Below the pieces are notes generated by a model. It searched no databases, was not told the origin of the DNA, and worked only from the letters and a program-made list of their open reading frames with translations. From M3007 sp037445225 (GTDB lineage: Bacteria > Bacteroidota > Bacteroidia > Chitinophagales > Saprospiraceae), in the NCBI GenBank assembly GCA_037445225.1, contig JBBIKW010000009.1:62001-126000 (forward strand): 64,000 nt of DNA, given 5' to 3'. A program made the position numbers and the translations under genes. Each line of letters begins with the position of its first letter. Within the stretch, counting starts at the first letter, position 1. Below, in pieces: positions 24,332-34,700 of the stretch.

Positions 24332-24907
24332 TTAAAAGGTCCACTTTCCCTGTGTCTTAAGGACCTTCTCGATAACGTCGCGCACACATCCGGAGCCGCC
24401 AGCAAAGGGCGAGACATAATCGGCAATGGCGCGCACTTCCGGCACCGCATCTGCCGGACAAGCCGCTAAGCCCACCTTGCGCAAAATTTCCAAGTCGGGA
24501 AGGTCGTCGCCAATGTAGCAGACCTCTGCGGCGCGGAGCTGAAAGGTGTCCAAAAACTGAGCAAAAACGGGCCATTTTTCCGACACGCCCGAATAGATGT
24601 GCTCGATGCCGAGCCAGCTGAGCCGCTTGATGACCCCTTGCGAGCGGCCACCCGTGATGACGCAGAATGAGAAACCGTTTTGGAGCGCCACGCGGATGCC
24701 CAGTCCGTCTCGGATGTTCATACGGCGCAGCTGCTCGCCGCTCTCCGTCAGGTGCACGTAGTTATCCGTGAGAACACCATCCACATCGAGCACAAAGGCG
24801 CGCACCGCCTGCATCTTGTCGAATAGGTGCACCAATTCTATTGGGGCCTCTGTAGTGGCGGGCAGCGAGGGCGTCTCGCCAAACTTTATCGGTTGTTGTC
24901 CCTCCAT
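24332..24907 (-). CDS. kdsC: KdsC-type HAD phosphatase (KDO-8-phosphate phosphatase)
   Basis: The protein (191 residues from ATG 24907, or 195 from ATG 24919) has the HAD signature FVLDVDGVLTDNY, then MNIRDGLGIRVALQNGFSFCVITGG and YIGDDLPDLEILRKVGLAACPADA. This is the short, cap-less form typical of KdsC, which dephosphorylates KDO-8-phosphate in lipopolysaccharide core synthesis. No KDO synthase or transferase is adjacent. The start lies inside the upstream iscX gene, overlapping its end by 22 or 34 bases, so it is translationally coupled to iscX. Confidence 0.9.
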   Translation of the reverse strand: MEGQQPIKFGETPSLPATTEAPIELVHLFDKMQAVRAFVLDVDGVLTDNYVHLTESGEQLRRMNIRDGLGIRVALQNGFSFCVITGGRSQGVIKRLSWLGIEHIYSGVSEKWPVFAQFLDTFQLRAAEVCYIGDDLPDLEILRKVGLAACPADAVPEVRAIADYVSPFAGGSGCVRDVIEKVLKTQGKWTF

Positions 24908-25134
24908 TCGTATACCCATTTGGCCTGGATCTGCTCTAAGTGCCCCTCATTGCACTCCTCGCGCTTGCCGACGAAATTGGGAATTTCCAAAATCCACTCC
25001 AACAAGTCGGTGAAGCGGATGCGATAGATTTTGCTCTCGTCGAAGTCGTCGCCGAAGCGCTCGTAGAGCTTCATAGCGATATCTTCGTGGTCGTCCCAAG
25101 TGATCGGCAGATTGTCGATATCTTCAAAGGGCAT
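24886..25134 (-). CDS. iscX: IscX family protein (Fe-S cluster assembly modulator)
   Basis: The 82-residue acidic protein matches IscX: ITWDDHEDIAMKLYERFGDDFDESKIYRIRFTDLLEWILEIPNFVG corresponds to the compact helical IscX fold, and CNEGHLEQIQAKWVYEW to the C-terminal helix. IscX binds the cysteine desulfurase IscS and iron, and adjusts the rate of cluster assembly. It is slightly longer than the usual 65-75 residues because of the N-terminal MPFEDIDNLP. No isc or suf genes are close. It lies 23 bases after the aldo/keto reductase pseudogene and overlaps kdsC, so the three appear co-transcribed. Confidence 0.9.
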   Translation of the reverse strand: MPFEDIDNLPITWDDHEDIAMKLYERFGDDFDESKIYRIRFTDLLEWILEIPNFVGKREECNEGHLEQIQAKWVYEWRDNNR

Positions 25135-25157
25135 AGTCAGGCGTATTTTTTAGCAAC

Positions 25158-26179
25158 TTAGCGTTGAACAATGCGGTGATATTGTCCGCCGAAGATGACT
25201 TCGCGCGTGTTGTCGGAGGCTAAGAAATCGTGGGGGAATCCCAATTCGATAGCGCTGACTTCATCTAAGGCTGCGATAGCCTCGGGCGGCAGCGGGTTTT
25301 GCAAGCACCCTAAGGACTCTTGGAGTTGCTCCACGCGGCGAGCGCCGAGGATGGGGATGAGGTTTAGCTGTGGGTCGCGTTGGCGCGCCCAGTTGATGGC
25401 GACTTGAGCAGGAGGAATGCCCAACTGTTGGGCGACGCGTACCACTTCTGCCGCAATGCGGTTGGCGCGCTCGCTGCGCCGCTTACTGTTTTCCGGCACT
25501 CGACCGCTTTCGCCTCGCAGGTACTTGCCGGTGAGGGCGCCGCCGCCGATGATACCCCAAGGAGTGACGGCCATGCCAAAGTGGCGGGCCATAGGCAACA
25601 GGTCGCGCTCGGGCGTGCGCTGGAGGAGCGAGTACTCGATTTGCAAGCCCACATAGGCCGTCCATCCGCGCAATTCCGCTAAGGTGTTTGCTTGGCTAAC
25701 CACCCACGCCGGTGCGTCGGAAATGCCGATATAGTGCACCTTGCCGCTGCGCACCAAGTCGTCCAAGCCGCGCATCACCTCTTCGGTGGGCGTGATGCCG
25801 TCCCAAGCATGCACCCAAAGGAGGTCGATAAATTCCGTTTGGAGGCGGCGCAGGCTCTCCTCTACCGAGCGCATCATGTTTTTGCGGTGATTGCCGCAGA
25901 GGTTGGGGTCACCCGAGCGCTCGCGCAGCGTGTACTTCGTTGCCACCACGAAGCGATGTCGGTCGGAGTGAATGAACCACCCAACCAACGCTCACTTGTG
26001 CCTTCCGTGTACAAGTTGGCGGTATCGAAGAAGTTGCCCCCGGCATCGACGTACGTGCCGAAGAGGCGTTTGCTCTCCTCGTAGTCGGCGCCCCAGCCCC
26101 ATTCAGTGCCAAAGGTCATCACACCAAAGCACAGCTCCGAGACGCGCAAGCCGGATTTTCCAAAAAGGCGGTATTTCAC
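25158..26179 (-). pseudogene. Aldo/keto reductase with a frameshift
   Basis: The two halves of one aldo/keto reductase lie in different frames. The N-terminal half starts at ATG 26179 with MKYRLFGKSGLRVSELCFG and reaches FDTANLYTEGTSERWLGGS, including the catalytic Asp and Tyr region. The C-terminal half resumes in another frame as FIHSDRHRFVVATKYTLRE and continues to the end at 25158 (SIGVTPWGIIGGGALTGK-like block, then the NADPH-binding end). The break is at about 25973-25983 (minus strand GGGTGGTTC). The expected GEFIHSD junction would be restored by one added base. Everything else looks intact, so this is either a very recent inactivation or a sequence error. A -7 box lies upstream and iscX follows. 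Confidence 0.8.
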
Positions 26180-26257
26180 AGTGAGAATTTTAGCAAGGAG
26201 GCGAAAAACACCGGAATTGCCTCAACAAACAATCGCAGGCGCTTAGAGTTTGAGCCG

Positions 26258-26265
26258 CAAAGATA
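26258..26265 (-). promoter_or_regulatory. Bacteroidota-type -7 box for the aldo/keto reductase - iscX - kdsC unit
   Basis: On the minus strand this reads TATCTTTG, an exact match to TAnnTTTG, 78 bases before ATG 26179. Confidence 0.5.
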
Positions 26266-26271
26266 TTTCCC

Positions 26272-26329
26272 AAAAAGAAAGTGGCGCCCACACGCCGGCG
26301 GCCAGTCGAACCGCGCCTGTTGGCGCCAC
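26272..26329 (-). terminator. Intrinsic terminator after the lamin-tail protein gene
   Basis: The arms GTGGCGCC (26281-26288) and GGCGCCAC (26322-26329) are perfectly complementary. On the minus strand the stem is followed by TTTCTTTTT (26272-26280). It lies just past the stop at 26352. The loop is long and GC-rich and can form an inner hairpin. Confidence 0.65.
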
Positions 26330-26351
26330 CCTGCGTTTTTTGCGAAAACAC

Positions 26352-28049
26352 CTATTGCTTAACAAAACGCGCCGTCCAGTACCCTTGCGCTGTCTCAAAA
26401 CGCAATAGATATAGCCCCGGCTCCAGTGCGTATACCGGAAGCAGGACTTCGCCAGCCGGTCGGAACAGCACCGTCAGGAGGCGCCCATCGACAGCAAAAA
26501 GGGAGATGCGCTCAAACGGCTCGCTTAACTGTAGGTAAAGCGTCTCACTGGTGGGATTGGGCCATAGGCGCACCGACGCGCTGTAGTCGGCCTCCCGAGT
26601 GCTGATGAGCGTGCTCACATCTGGAATGTACCTCGGTAAAATTTGGTAACCCGCAGTATACGGGGACAAGGTGTCAAATTGAGATCCGATACCCGTTAGG
26701 TCGAAGGGAACGGGAGGCGGCGGCTGGTTGAAGAGGTCTACGTTGTTGTCTACGCGCACCAATACGGTGTCGTTGGGGTGCGCATCCGATACCATCTGTA
26801 CGTTGAAGCCCGCACCTATACCCGAAGCCCATTGGTTGATATCCACATAGCGCAGGTTCCGAATGCGGATGAGCTTGTTCTCGGTGTTCTCGTTGGGCGC
26901 GATCACCTCGATGGGCGTCAGCAAGGCGTTGTTGGAGGAGAGCGTAAAAATGGTATCGGGAAAGATCTGCAGCAATCCGTTGAATTGCCCTATTGCTCCG
27001 CGCACGGCGATCTTATCGCCTTCTTTGACGGTGTAGCCGAAATTGCGGGTAGTGCTAAAGACGGTGATGCCGTTGTGGTCGTCGTCAATCATGCAAAACT
27101 GCAGGCCTGTAGTGCCGCGCAAGTTGACGCCGTATACGGTGGCCGTCAGTTGGCAATATACGCCAATGGAGTCGGCTACGCCTTCGCTGTTGAGGTTGTT
27201 GATCTGGTCGATGGTGTAGGGTGGATAGCAGCGCACGGTAATGCGCACCTTAGCTGAGGCACAGTCGTTGCCCTCGCACAGTTGATAGGTTAGGCTGTCG
27301 GGCCCACAGTAGCCGCTGTTCGACATGTAAGAGAGGGTGCCGTTGGGATTGATGTTGGCTGTGCCGTAAAGGGGCGGAACCGTGATTGTGAGGGAGAAGC
27401 TGCCCTGTCCAGGGCGGTTGTCGTTTTGCAGAATATTGACTGTCACAGGCTCACCAGAGGCCGCGACAGCCGCATCGTCGCGGGCAACCACTCCAGTAGC
27501 GCACTGAGAAGGCGCGCCGGGGTTGGCGAAAATCATGCGGTTGTTGATGGTTACCCCCGTGGAAGTAGTAGCGGCGCGCCAATTGGCAGGTTGGCTAGGG
27601 TCTGCGTCGGGATCGCACAAGACGATGGAGGGCCCCTGACCCGCCGCTTCAGTAGGCCAAGGTGCATTGGGGCTATAGGCCACGCGAGCGATAGTGTCGC
27701 CTGCCGGGTTGAGCAACAGGATGAGCTCGCCGTTATTGCTCAGCGCACTATTGGGCCCCCACTGCAGGGCCGTGACGCCAAACTGATTAAACATAGCAGC
27801 GGCATTTACCGCAGTGACCACGTACTCTCCAGGGTTCAGGGTCAACGCTGGAAAAGTGAAGTTCACGCCATACAAGTACCATCCTTCCAAATTTACCGGG
27901 GCGGCACTCTTGTTGTAAAACTCCAAAAATTCCAGGGAGTCGACACCCGCCTCCGGAGGGTTGTACATAATCTCTGTGATAGTAACCTGAGCGCGAGCCG
28001 CTCCCATCAAACAGCTGAGGCAGGAGAGTAAGAGAAGATGCTTTTTCAT
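26352..28049 (-). CDS. Secreted lamin-tail-domain protein with T9SS type A sorting domain
   Basis: The 565-residue product begins MKKHLLLLSCLSCLMGAARAQ, a clear signal peptide; upstream in-frame codons are ignored for that reason. Domains in order are a lamin-tail domain (VTITEIMYNPPEAGVDSLEFLEFYNKS...LEGWYLYG), a cadherin/Big-17-like module (GSFSLTITVPPLYGTANINPNGTLSYMSNSGYCGPDSLTYQLC), an OB-fold-like nucleic-acid-binding region (GVYCQLTATVYGVNLRGTTGLQFCMIDDDHNGITVFS), and a type A T9SS C-terminal domain (VRLWPNPTSETLYLQLSEPFERISLFAVDGR...YLLRFE). It should be exported by Sec and then the T9SS to the surface or medium. A role with extracellular DNA is possible given the lamin-tail and OB-like parts, but is inference. 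Confidence 0.85.
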   Translation of the reverse strand: MKKHLLLLSCLSCLMGAARAQVTITEIMYNPPEAGVDSLEFLEFYNKSAAPVNLEGWYLYGVNFTFPALTLNPGEYVVTAVNAAAMFNQFGVTALQWGPNSALSNNGELILLLNPAGDTIARVAYSPNAPWPTEAAGQGPSIVLCDPDADPSQPANWRAATTSTGVTINNRMIFANPGAPSQCATGVVARDDAAVAASGEPVTVNILQNDNRPGQGSFSLTITVPPLYGTANINPNGTLSYMSNSGYCGPDSLTYQLCEGNDCASAKVRITVRCYPPYTIDQINNLNSEGVADSIGVYCQLTATVYGVNLRGTTGLQFCMIDDDHNGITVFSTTRNFGYTVKEGDKIAVRGAIGQFNGLLQIFPDTIFTLSSNNALLTPIEVIAPNENTENKLIRIRNLRYVDINQWASGIGAGFNVQMVSDAHPNDTVLVRVDNNVDLFNQPPPPVPFDLTGIGSQFDTLSPYTAGYQILPRYIPDVSTLISTREADYSASVRLWPNPTSETLYLQLSEPFERISLFAVDGRLLTVLFRPAGEVLLPVYALEPGLYLLRFETAQGYWTARFVKQ

Positions 28050-28087
28050 GTTTTGGGCAATGTTTGAACGGATGTGGAGAATGGCCT

Positions 28088-28095
28088 CAAAAGTA
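28088..28095 (-). promoter_or_regulatory. Bacteroidota-type -7 box for the lamin-tail protein gene
   Basis: On the minus strand this reads TACTTTTG, an exact match to TAnnTTTG, 38 bases before ATG 28049. This supports that ATG over the longer open frame upstream. Confidence 0.6.
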
Positions 28096-28332
28096 CGATA
28101 AAGGAGGCTGGCGTTCTGCGGCCGACCGTCTGGAAACGCTCCAGCTCCACTGCGGTAACCAGACGAAAAACAGAAAATTATTTTTTGTAGAAGTCGTTCG
28201 AAATCTTTTAGTAAAACATTTTGATAACAGAGCAGGCCTTGTACATGCAATTAAACTTAATGGGAATTTAACAAATGCGCCTTACTTTCGCCTCCGAATT
28301 TCATCAATTCGTTCACAAAACTTATCTATCGT

Positions 28333-31300
28333 ATGGAACTCACTACACTTATCTATCGCTCGGTTGAACTTGGGCGAAAGAGTGCCCTGCTCATAGCGCT
28401 GCTATGGGGTGGGCTGTCTGCCTTTGCACAAGTAACGACCTCTACTATCACGGGTATGGTTACGGACACACGGGGAGAAGCCTTGATGGGCGCTACGGTG
28501 GTGGCGACACACGTTCCTTCGGGCACGCGCTACGGCACGAGCACCAACTCTTCGGGTCGCTATACCCTTCCTGCTGTACGAGTAGGTGGTCCATTCTCCG
28601 TAACTGTCACGTATACGGGATACGATCCGCAGACGAAAGAAAACATCTACACCAACTTAGGAGTAGCCACTAACGTAGATTTTCAGCTCCAAGAGTCCGG
28701 AGTTGCTTTGGAGGAAATTGTCGTGCGCAGCGATCGAGCCGACCTGTTCTCTTCTCAGCGCACAGGAGCTGCCTCTACCTTCACGGAGCGAGTAGTTACC
28801 TCCGTTCCGGCTATTGGGAGCCGGGCCATCAGCTCTGTCACTAAGTACAACCCCAACGGCGACGGGCGCTCTTTCGGTGCACAAGACGCGCGTTTAAACA
28901 ACTTCACCATCGACGGCTCGGTGTTCAACAACGGTTTCGGCTTGGGCAGCGAAGCACAGGCGGGCGGCCGTACGGGCTCTACGGCTATTTCCTTGGACGC
29001 CATTGAAGAGGTACAGGTGAACGTCGCTCCCTACGACGTGCGCCAGACAGGGTTTGTCGGCGCCGGTATCAACGCCGTCACGCGCTCGGGCACCAACGAG
29101 CTGAAGGGATCGGTCTACGGCTTTCGCCGAACGGCTAACATGTACGGCAACAAGGCGCGCGATGTCAACGTATCTACCACGCCTTTTGCGGAAAATATTT
29201 ACGGCGCTCGCGTGGGTGGCCCTATCCTGAAAGACAAGGTCTTTTTCTTCTTGAGCGGTGAAGTGGTGGGTAAGTCGGAGCCCGCCACACCCTGGGTAGC
29301 TAGCGGTAGTACCAACCCAGGCCAGGTGACTCGAGTGCTGAAGAGCGACTTAGACTCGGTCAGCAAAGTACTTTTTGACCGCTTTGGCTACGTCACCGGC
29401 CCGTACGAGGCCTACAACAATTTGACCAACTCGCGCAAGTTTTTGGCTCGGTTGGACTTCAACCTCAGCGATCGCAGCAAGTTGATGATCCGCTACACGC
29501 ACCACGACTCAGACGCCGACATCAACATCAGCAACAGCTCCTCGTTGGGTGCTGGTAGTCGTACGACGAACATCAATTCGATGTCGTATCAAAATTCGGG
29601 CTATATCATCACCGACAACACGCGCTCTATCGTGGCCGAATGGAACGCCATGATCGGCGACCGCATGTCGAACCTCCTCAGCGTGGGCTACGACTACCAA
29701 AACGAAGACCGCCGCTATAAGGCCGATGTTTTCCCGACTATTGACATTCTTAAGGACAATCTGACCTACATCTCGGCAGGATTTGACCCCTTTACGCCGA
29801 AGAACCAGCTGAATTACGGCACCTTCCACATTACGAACAACTTGTCCATCTACGCCGGCCAGCACACGTTTACCGTGGGCGTCAACTACGAGCGCTTTAA
29901 ATCGAACAACCTCTTCTTTCCCGGCTCCCACGGAGTGTATATCTTCAACTCGTTGGAGGACTTTTTCGGCGCTGTGCGTGGAGACTCGGTGCCCATTCGG
30001 CGCTTCCAGTATCGCTACTCGGCACTCCCCGGGGGAGCCGATCCGCTGCAGATCCTCATTGCTAACAAGTACGACCTGTACGCCCAAGACCAAGTTCAGT
30101 TAGGACGCCTCACGCTGACCGCTGGAGTGCGCGGAAGCCTTATCGATTTGGGCGAGACGGAGGCACTCACCAACGAGGTAATCTTGGACTCTACCTTCTT
30201 GGATCTGAACGGCAATCCGCTGAAAGTGAACACGGGCCAGTTGCCTAAGCCTCAGATTTTGCTGGAACCTCGGCTGGGCTTCAACTACGACGTGACGGGT
30301 AAGAAGAGCACGCAGCTGCGCGGTGGTGTAGGGGTGTTTACCGGCCGCCCGCCCTATGTATGGTTGTCGAACCAGATTGGCAACAACGGCGTATTGACCG
30401 GCTTCATCGACGTTTCCAACACCAACACGCGCGTGTTCCCGCTCGTTGCCGACGCCACCGTATTTACACCAGAGCAGCCTACGCTGCCTTCTACTTTCGA
30501 AATCGCCATTACCGACGAGAATTACCGATTCCCGCAGGTACTCAAAGCGAACTTTGCCATCGACCAAAAATTGCCGCTTAACTTGGTAGCTACGGCTGAG
30601 GTCATTTACACCCGCAACCTGAACGCCGTGCTGTACTACAACGCCAACTCCAAGCCAGCAATCGGAAACTTTACAGGGCCCGACCAGCGTCTGCGCTATC
30701 CGGGACCAGTGGGCGGTACAGCCGGATTGCCGGTATCCACCCGCGTGGTGAGCAACGTCTCCAGCTTGGCCGTCTTAACGTCGACCAACCAAGGCGATTA
30801 CATCGGCGCGACCTTTAAGCTGGAATATCCGGAGCGCAACGGCCTATACGGCATGTTCGCCTACACTTACAGCCGCGCGCGCGACCTGATGAGCGCCGGC
30901 TCCATCGCTATCGGCTCCTGGACGAGCGCGCGCTCGGTCAACGGCAACAACCGTTTGGAGTTGGCTTTTGCCAACAACGACGTGCCGCACCGCCTCATCG
31001 GCCTGCTCAGCTACCGCGCTGCCTTCGGCGACAAGCGCGGCGGCACCACGCAGTTCACCCTCGGCTACGAAGGTATCCAGAGCAACCGCTTCTCCTACAC
31101 CTACGCGGGCGACATGAACGGCGATGGCGTGGTAGGCAACGATCTGCTGTTTGTGCCCAATAAGGCTTCAGACTTGGTCTTTGAAAGCTTCACCAGCGGA
31201 GGCGTAACCTACACACCTGAACAACAGGCCGCCTTCTTCGAAGAATACATCAATCAAGACCCTTATCTCAACAGCCGGCGCGGCCAATACACCGAGCGCA

Positions 31301-31629
31301 ACGGTGGGCTGCGGCCCATGCTCCACCGCTTCGACTTGGCCATCTCGCGCGACTTTTTCATCACGGTGGGCGGCAAGCGCAATGCGCTCCAGTTCCGCGT
31401 CGACATCTTCAACATCGGTAACCTCATCAACTCCAACTGGGGCGTAGGCCGTCGCCTGATAGCCACGATCCCGCTGACTAGCCGAGGTGTAGATACCGAT
31501 GGAACAACTCCCAAGTATCGCGTAGCTAGCCAACTGCTCAATCCGACCACTCGGAAAACTACCGACTGGAGCGCCACCATCAACGATGTGTGGAACCTCC
31601 AACTGGGTATCCGATACACGTTCAACTAA
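28333..31629 (+). CDS. Oar-like TonB-dependent outer-membrane receptor
   Basis: The 1098-residue protein has a signal peptide (ending ALLWGGLSAFAQ) and an N-terminal carboxypeptidase-regulatory-like domain (STITGMVTDTRGEALMGATVVATHVPSG...YTLPAVRVGGPFSVTVTYTGY). A plug domain follows (EEIVVRSDRADLF...LNNFTIDGSVFNNGFGLG) and then a very long barrel. The SLDAIEEVQVNVAPYDVRQTGFVGAGINAVTRSGTNELKGSVYGF block is characteristic of the Oar family. The ligand is unknown; relatives are linked to adhesion, development and protease export. The 283-base gap upstream has only near-matches to the -7 box (TACTTTCG near 28273). A terminator follows the stop. Confidence 0.92.
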   Translation: MELTTLIYRSVELGRKSALLIALLWGGLSAFAQVTTSTITGMVTDTRGEALMGATVVATHVPSGTRYGTSTNSSGRYTLPAVRVGGPFSVTVTYTGYDPQTKENIYTNLGVATNVDFQLQESGVALEEIVVRSDRADLFSSQRTGAASTFTERVVTSVPAIGSRAISSVTKYNPNGDGRSFGAQDARLNNFTIDGSVFNNGFGLGSEAQAGGRTGSTAISLDAIEEVQVNVAPYDVRQTGFVGAGINAVTRSGTNELKGSVYGFRRTANMYGNKARDVNVSTTPFAENIYGARVGGPILKDKVFFFLSGEVVGKSEPATPWVASGSTNPGQVTRVLKSDLDSVSKVLFDRFGYVTGPYEAYNNLTNSRKFLARLDFNLSDRSKLMIRYTHHDSDADINISNSSSLGAGSRTTNINSMSYQNSGYIITDNTRSIVAEWNAMIGDRMSNLLSVGYDYQNEDRRYKADVFPTIDILKDNLTYISAGFDPFTPKNQLNYGTFHITNNLSIYAGQHTFTVGVNYERFKSNNLFFPGSHGVYIFNSLEDFFGAVRGDSVPIRRFQYRYSALPGGADPLQILIANKYDLYAQDQVQLGRLTLTAGVRGSLIDLGETEALTNEVILDSTFLDLNGNPLKVNTGQLPKPQILLEPRLGFNYDVTGKKSTQLRGGVGVFTGRPPYVWLSNQIGNNGVLTGFIDVSNTNTRVFPLVADATVFTPEQPTLPSTFEIAITDENYRFPQVLKANFAIDQKLPLNLVATAEVIYTRNLNAVLYYNANSKPAIGNFTGPDQRLRYPGPVGGTAGLPVSTRVVSNVSSLAVLTSTNQGDYIGATFKLEYPERNGLYGMFAYTYSRARDLMSAGSIAIGSWTSARSVNGNNRLELAFANNDVPHRLIGLLSYRAAFGDKRGGTTQFTLGYEGIQSNRFSYTYAGDMNGDGVVGNDLLFVPNKASDLVFESFTSGGVTYTPEQQAAFFEEYINQDPYLNSRRGQYTERNGGLRPMLHRFDLAISRDFFITVGGKRNALQFRVDIFNIGNLINSNWGVGRRLIATIPLTSRGVDTDGTTPKYRVASQLLNPTTRKTTDWSATINDVWNLQLGIRYTFN

Positions 31630-31648
31630 GCCAATACGGCTCCATCAG

Positions 31649-31687
31649 AACGCTGCTTGGGCCAAAGCGCCTGAGCAGCGTTTTTTT
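31649..31687 (+). terminator. Intrinsic terminator after the Oar-like receptor
   Basis: The arms AACGCTGCT (31649-31657) and AGCAGCGTT (31674-31682) form a 9-base stem, followed by a run of seven T residues (31681-31687). It begins 20 bases after the receptor stop. Confidence 0.85.
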
Positions 31688-31773
31688 GTTAGGCGATGTG
31701 CGCAAAGGATTCGTTCTTTGCGTACAACATCCGAGAATGCTTCGCCGGAAACAGCACTTTTCTGCTTTCAGCT

Positions 31774-34700
31774 ATGCCCATTGCCATTCTTTCTGCCGGT
31801 GCCGGTAGTGGAAAAACGTACACCCTTACCGAGCGCATGGTAGCGCTCATCGGTCAAGGCGTTCGGCCCTCCGGCATCGTGGCGACGACGTTCACCCAGA
31901 AGGCGGCAGCAGAGCTGTACGAGCGGGTGCGCACGCGCTTGCTCCGTGCGGGCATGAGAGAGGCTGCCCACGAGCTGGGAGGGGCACTCATTGGAACGGT
32001 ACACAGCATCGGTGCACGCCTGTTGCAGCGCTTCGCCTTCGAAATCGGCGCTTCCCCCAGAGTAGAGGCCATTGCCGAGAGCGACGCTCAGCGCCTGTTC
32101 AATGAGTCGTTGGCGCAAGTGCTTGATGAAACGCGCACAGCAGAGATGAACCACTTGGCCGACTGCCTGGGTTTGACCAAAAAAAACGCCGAAAATGCTT
32201 ACGACTGGCGAGGCGATATTCGGCGCATCTGCGAGGCCGCTCGCGCCAACATGCTTACTCCCGAAGCGCTTCAACTCAGCCGCCAGCGCTCTATAGAAAC
32301 GTTCGACGCCCTCTTGCCGCCTCTATCGAACCAAACCGCAGCGAAATGGAACGAACAACTGGCTTCCCTACTCCACCAAACGATCGAGGCCCTCGAAAAC
32401 AACACCGCTGACGATACCAAAACTACGCGCGACGCTGTAGAAGAGCTGCGTTCCTGGCGCACGGCACTCCAACAGCGCGGCTTTCTCTACTGGCACGAGT
32501 GGGCTAAAATGAGCAAGACGCGCGTGGCAGCCAAAAGCCGAGAGCTCTTTGCACCGCTCCAACAGCTGGCGCAAAGCCATGGCGCTCATCCCGACTTTCG
32601 CGCCCAAATACACGCCTATATCGGGCTGGCTTTCGACATCGCCGCTGATGCCATCGCCGAATATCAGCGCTATAAGCGCAAGCGAGGGCTCATCGACTAT
32701 GCCGATATGGAGGCGCAAGTCGCCCAACTGCTGCGCCTTCCGGCCGTGCGCGATACCTTGTCGGAAGAGATCGATCTGTTGCTGGTCGACGAATTTCAGG
32801 ACACTTCGCCCATCCAGTTGGACATCTTCTTGCAGCTCAGCCAACTGGCCCGCCAAGCCATTTGGGTGGGTGACCCCAAGCAAAGCATTTACGGTTTTCG
32901 CGGAGCCGACCCAGCCCTTATGCACGCCGTCGTGGAGGCAACGGGAGGTATTCGACCGGAAAACATCTTGCAAAAGTCGTGGCGCAGCCGCTCTGACCTA
33001 GTTTACTTTACAAATGCCCTCTTTACACAGGTATTCAGCCATCTCCCCGTCGAACAGGTAGCCCTACAACCTGCGCTACCGATAGAAAAATACACCCATC
33101 CCGATGCGCCTCCCGCCCTGCTGCATTGGCACTTTCTTAACCAGGCCGACCACCGCAAGGTGCCGGCACAGCCGTGGACGAGCTGCGTCATCGCGCGGCA
33201 AGTACACGCCCTGCTCGAACACCCTATTCCTGTCTGGACCAAAAACCGCGAGCGCACCCGACCCTTGCGCGCCGGCGACATCGCCGTGCTTTGCCGCGAC
33301 AACGCTAAATGTCAACAGATGGCCGATGCCCTCCATCGCGTCGGCGTACGGGCATCGGTAGCGCGCAGCGGGCTGCTTCAGACAGCCGAAGGGCGCCTGG
33401 TGGTTGCCTGTCTAAAATACCTCATCAATCCCAGGGACGCTCTCAGCGCAGCGGAAGTTCTTGTGCTGAGCGGCGCTCAAACGGTAGAAGAAATTGTGCA
33501 GCACCGCTTGGCAACACTCAACGAAGCGCATGCTGACAACCGAGAGCCAGAGCGCCACCCCATCCTATCGCACCTCAGCCGCCTCCGGCCTCAAATAGCC
33601 GACCTGAGCACTACAGAAGTGCTGCATCGCCTCTTCGCCGAGCTCCATCTACCCCACATAGTCGTGCGCCGAGGCAACGCGAGCCGGCGCATAGACAACT
33701 TAGACCAGTTGCGCTACTACGCTTCCGAATACGAGGCGTTCTGCCAGCGCATGCAAGCCGGCGCTTCGTTGGGCGGTTTTCTGCTCTGGCTCGATGCGTT
33801 GGCCGAAGCCAACGCCGACTTACAGGGCAGCGGCGAAGACCCAGACACTGTGCGCGTCATGACCTACCATCGGAGCAAGGGCTTGGAATTCCCCGTCGTC
33901 ATCTGCACCCAGCTGGAGGCGCGCGCAAAGGATACCCTATGGGGCTGTACCGTGCTGTCGGAGCGCGAACGGCCCGACTTAGACCGCATCTTGGCCGACC
34001 GATGGGTTCGATTTTGGATCAATCCATACGCAGACCAATGGCAAAAGACCGACCTCGCAGAGGCACTGCAGCAGACAGACCTATGGCAACGAGCCCTCCA
34101 ACAAAGCCGCGATGAAGAGGCCAGGCTACTCTACGTCGGCTTGACGCGGGCGCGCGATTATCTAATCCTACCCACTACTGCCAAAGGCACCCCCTGGCTC
34201 AGCCGAGTGCTCTACGGCGACGAGAGCACGCCCTTGCTCGACCCCGCCAACGAGATACTCCCATTAGAGTGGCAAGGGCAGCCAATACGCTGCCAAACGA
34301 TAACTTTCTACGAGCCGCCTTCGCTGCCCGACCCGCAGCCCCCGCTTCAAGAGCGCTCCTATTATTTTAAACGCCCTTCGGGTAGGTCAGCCGTACCTGT
34401 GTCCGACTTGTGGATAGACCCTTCGGCAACGGCACCGCCTGCCTCCGCTATACACTGGTCTGCACCCTCGCCGATTGCTCCTCCTCTCGAAATAAAGAGC
34501 GAGCACCGCGCTGCCGTAGCGCGCGCCTTGCAGGCCTTTGTCGTGGCCGCCCACCCTACCCTCTCCGCCCAACAGCGCGAGCACTTAGCCCATCGCATCC
34601 TGTGCGCTGAAGAAGCCCTCGAATACCTCTCACCGGCCGCCCTCGTGCGCCATGCCGAAGCCTTTCACCGTTGGATGGATGTCCCTTCTACCTCGACGCT

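Noticed and set aside
26281..26329. The GTGGCGCC...GGCGCCAC repeat as an integron or mobile-element end.
   Set aside because: It sits just after a stop codon and has a T-tract on the correct strand, and no integrase or transposase is nearby. A terminator explains it.
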